Shown: positions 7,869 to 8,497 of the stretch, piece after piece
How positions within the stretch are numbered: the first letter of the stretch is position 1
How the letters are laid out: each line of letters begins with the position of its first letter
DNA from: Flectobacillus sp.
GTDB lineage: Bacteria > Bacteroidota > Bacteroidia > Cytophagales > Spirosomataceae
Assembly: GCA_029865665.1 (NCBI GenBank)
Contig: JARXAV010000267.1
Coordinates: 1-8,497, forward strand
Direction of reading: 5' to 3'
Length of the DNA stretch: 8,497 nt
The notes under the pieces: model-generated
The model's database searches: none
What the model saw: only the letters and a program-made list of their open reading frames with translations
Told to the model about the DNA's origin: nothing
Made by a program: the position numbers and the translations under genes

Positions 7869-7910
7869 TTAGGGTTATGGTTAGGGGTTAGGGTTAGGGT
7901 TAGGGTTAGG
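7869..7910 (+). repeat. Interstitial telomere-like TTAGGG tract
   Basis: Seven units in 42 bp: four exact TTAGGG, one TTATGG, one TTAGGGG and a final TTAGG. TTAGGG is the telomere repeat of many animals, fungi and various protists. It separates the two 61-bp repeats almost exactly, as if inserted between them, for example during break repair. It could also be a chance expansion or the subterminal part of an element. Confidence 0.88.
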
Positions 7911-7912
7911 AT

Positions 7913-7973
7913 TTGACGCATCAAAATACTCAGGGTCTGAATATTTTATATTGCTGTTTGTCAATCAAGTTGA
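7913..7973 (+). repeat. 61-bp repeat, right unit (hairpin copy 12)
   Basis: It begins TTGACGCATC with its core at 7923-7947. Beyond the 61 bp it continues AATGG, which the left-flank copy near 311-316 also shows, so the full repeat may be about 65 bp. Confidence 0.85.
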
Positions 7974-8173
7974 ATGGATCTTTAGTGAGGGCTTTCTATG
8001 TTTCATTTTGTTTTGACTTATTGATTGTCATGGAATAATTTATCTTGTGGCCTATGATCTATTGTTGAAGAAGTGATTCTTATGCTGTGCCAGCTCAAAT
8101 TGTTGTTAAAATGACTCTGTTATAATGACAATAGTGTTTCAAATTCTAACTTTATTTTTGTTCTTTCTTATAG
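7974..8173 (+). other. Non-coding stretch before the STPR exon
   Basis: It is AT-rich with no open frame of note. It ends with a pyrimidine-rich TTCTTTCTTATAG, a good splice acceptor, so part is probably an intron of the downstream gene. No donor can be fixed with confidence. Confidence 0.4.
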
Positions 8174-8497
8174 ACTGTGGGTGTAATCTAAGTCCCTCTG
8201 CAATGAAGAAGCGTAGGCAAAGACAGAATAAAAGCCAAGAGCTAGTGGCATTGGCAAGGGAAAGTGACAGATCCTCTAAGATGAATCAACGCCAGGCACA
8301 AACTGAAGAGCAAGCGGCTTTGGCAAGGGAAAGAGACAGAATCTCTAAGATGAATCATCGCCAAGCGGAAACTGAAGAGCAAGCGGCTTTGAAAAGAGAA
8401 AGAGACAGAATCTCTAAGATGAATCATCGCCAAGCGAAAACTGATGAGCAAGCGGCTTTGGCAAGGGAAAGAGACAGAATCTCAAAAATGAATCAAC
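8174..8497 (+). CDS. STPR-type 23-residue repeat protein, 5' part, runs off the window
   Basis: An open frame after the acceptor at 8173 runs to the window end. If translation starts inside this exon, the ATG at 8203 is the first Met (MKKRRQRQNK); otherwise the frame is open back to the splice site. A basic start is followed by near-identical 23-residue units, ALARERDRISK then MNHRQAETEEQA, at 8251, 8320, 8389 and 8458. The period and the Arg/Glu/Gln-rich pattern match the STPR (score-and-three) domain, known as a DNA-binding repeat in silkworm FMBP-1. I also recall similar repeats at the N-termini of some Helitron helicase proteins. DNA binding is thus the likely role, and a Helitron link is possible but lies beyond the window. 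Confidence 0.6.
8251..8497 (+). repeat. 69-bp tandem repeats coding for STPR units
   Basis: Three full units (8251-8319, 8320-8388, 8389-8457) and a 40-bp partial unit have exact 69-bp spacing and high DNA identity. The first unit is the most diverged. High identity at third positions points to recent expansion or homogenisation. Confidence 0.9.

Noticed and set aside
189..7947. CRISPR array made of the repeated palindrome
   Set aside because: Spacing is irregular, from tens of bases to kilobases, with no uniform spacers, and the context is eukaryotic.
8242..8451. Minus-strand open frame with repeated residues opposite the STPR units
   Set aside because: Its repeats only mirror the 69-bp periodicity of the plus-strand coding repeat; no start or splice evidence supports it.

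Overview
The window looks like nuclear DNA of a eukaryote. Several coding blocks join only across GT-AG introns of 73-168 bp, with TACTAA-type branch sites and YAG acceptors. Start codons sit in good eukaryotic contexts, there is an AATAAA signal after one gene, and there is a run of TTAGGG telomere-type repeats. The species cannot be fixed from the sequence; short introns and AT-rich coding suggest a protist or small invertebrate. I recognise no gene well enough to give it a symbol.

Layout, left to right. 87-363 (+) is probably the 3' end of a gene, with one clear exon followed by a hairpin-filled intron. 364-701 has no gene. 760-4770 (-) is one six-exon gene (gene A) for a predicted protein of about 1192 residues with an acidic stretch and a lysine-rich tail. 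4771-5574 is a G/T-rich divergent spacer. 5575-7737 (+) is a two-exon gene (gene B) for a predicted protein of about 668 residues with an internal 44-residue duplication. 7738-8172 holds hairpin repeats and a telomere-like tract. 8174 to the window end (+) is the start of a gene encoding 23-residue repeats of the STPR type.

The most striking signal is a 25-bp imperfect palindrome (arms AAAATACTCAG and CTGAATATTTT, 3-nt loop) seen 12 times. Five of the six introns called in genes A and B carry it close to the 5' splice site. In three near-identical short introns of gene A it starts at exactly intron nucleotide 16. The sixth intron has an unrelated hairpin in nearly the same place. Other copies lie in the flanks, some inside a longer 61-bp repeat. 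This looks like a family of hairpin-carrying introns or introner-like elements whose sequence also exists outside genes.

Genes A and B are divergently arranged, share the same intron hairpin and are both unfamiliar. They may be partners, possibly inside a larger mobile element, but nothing in the sequence proves a shared function.
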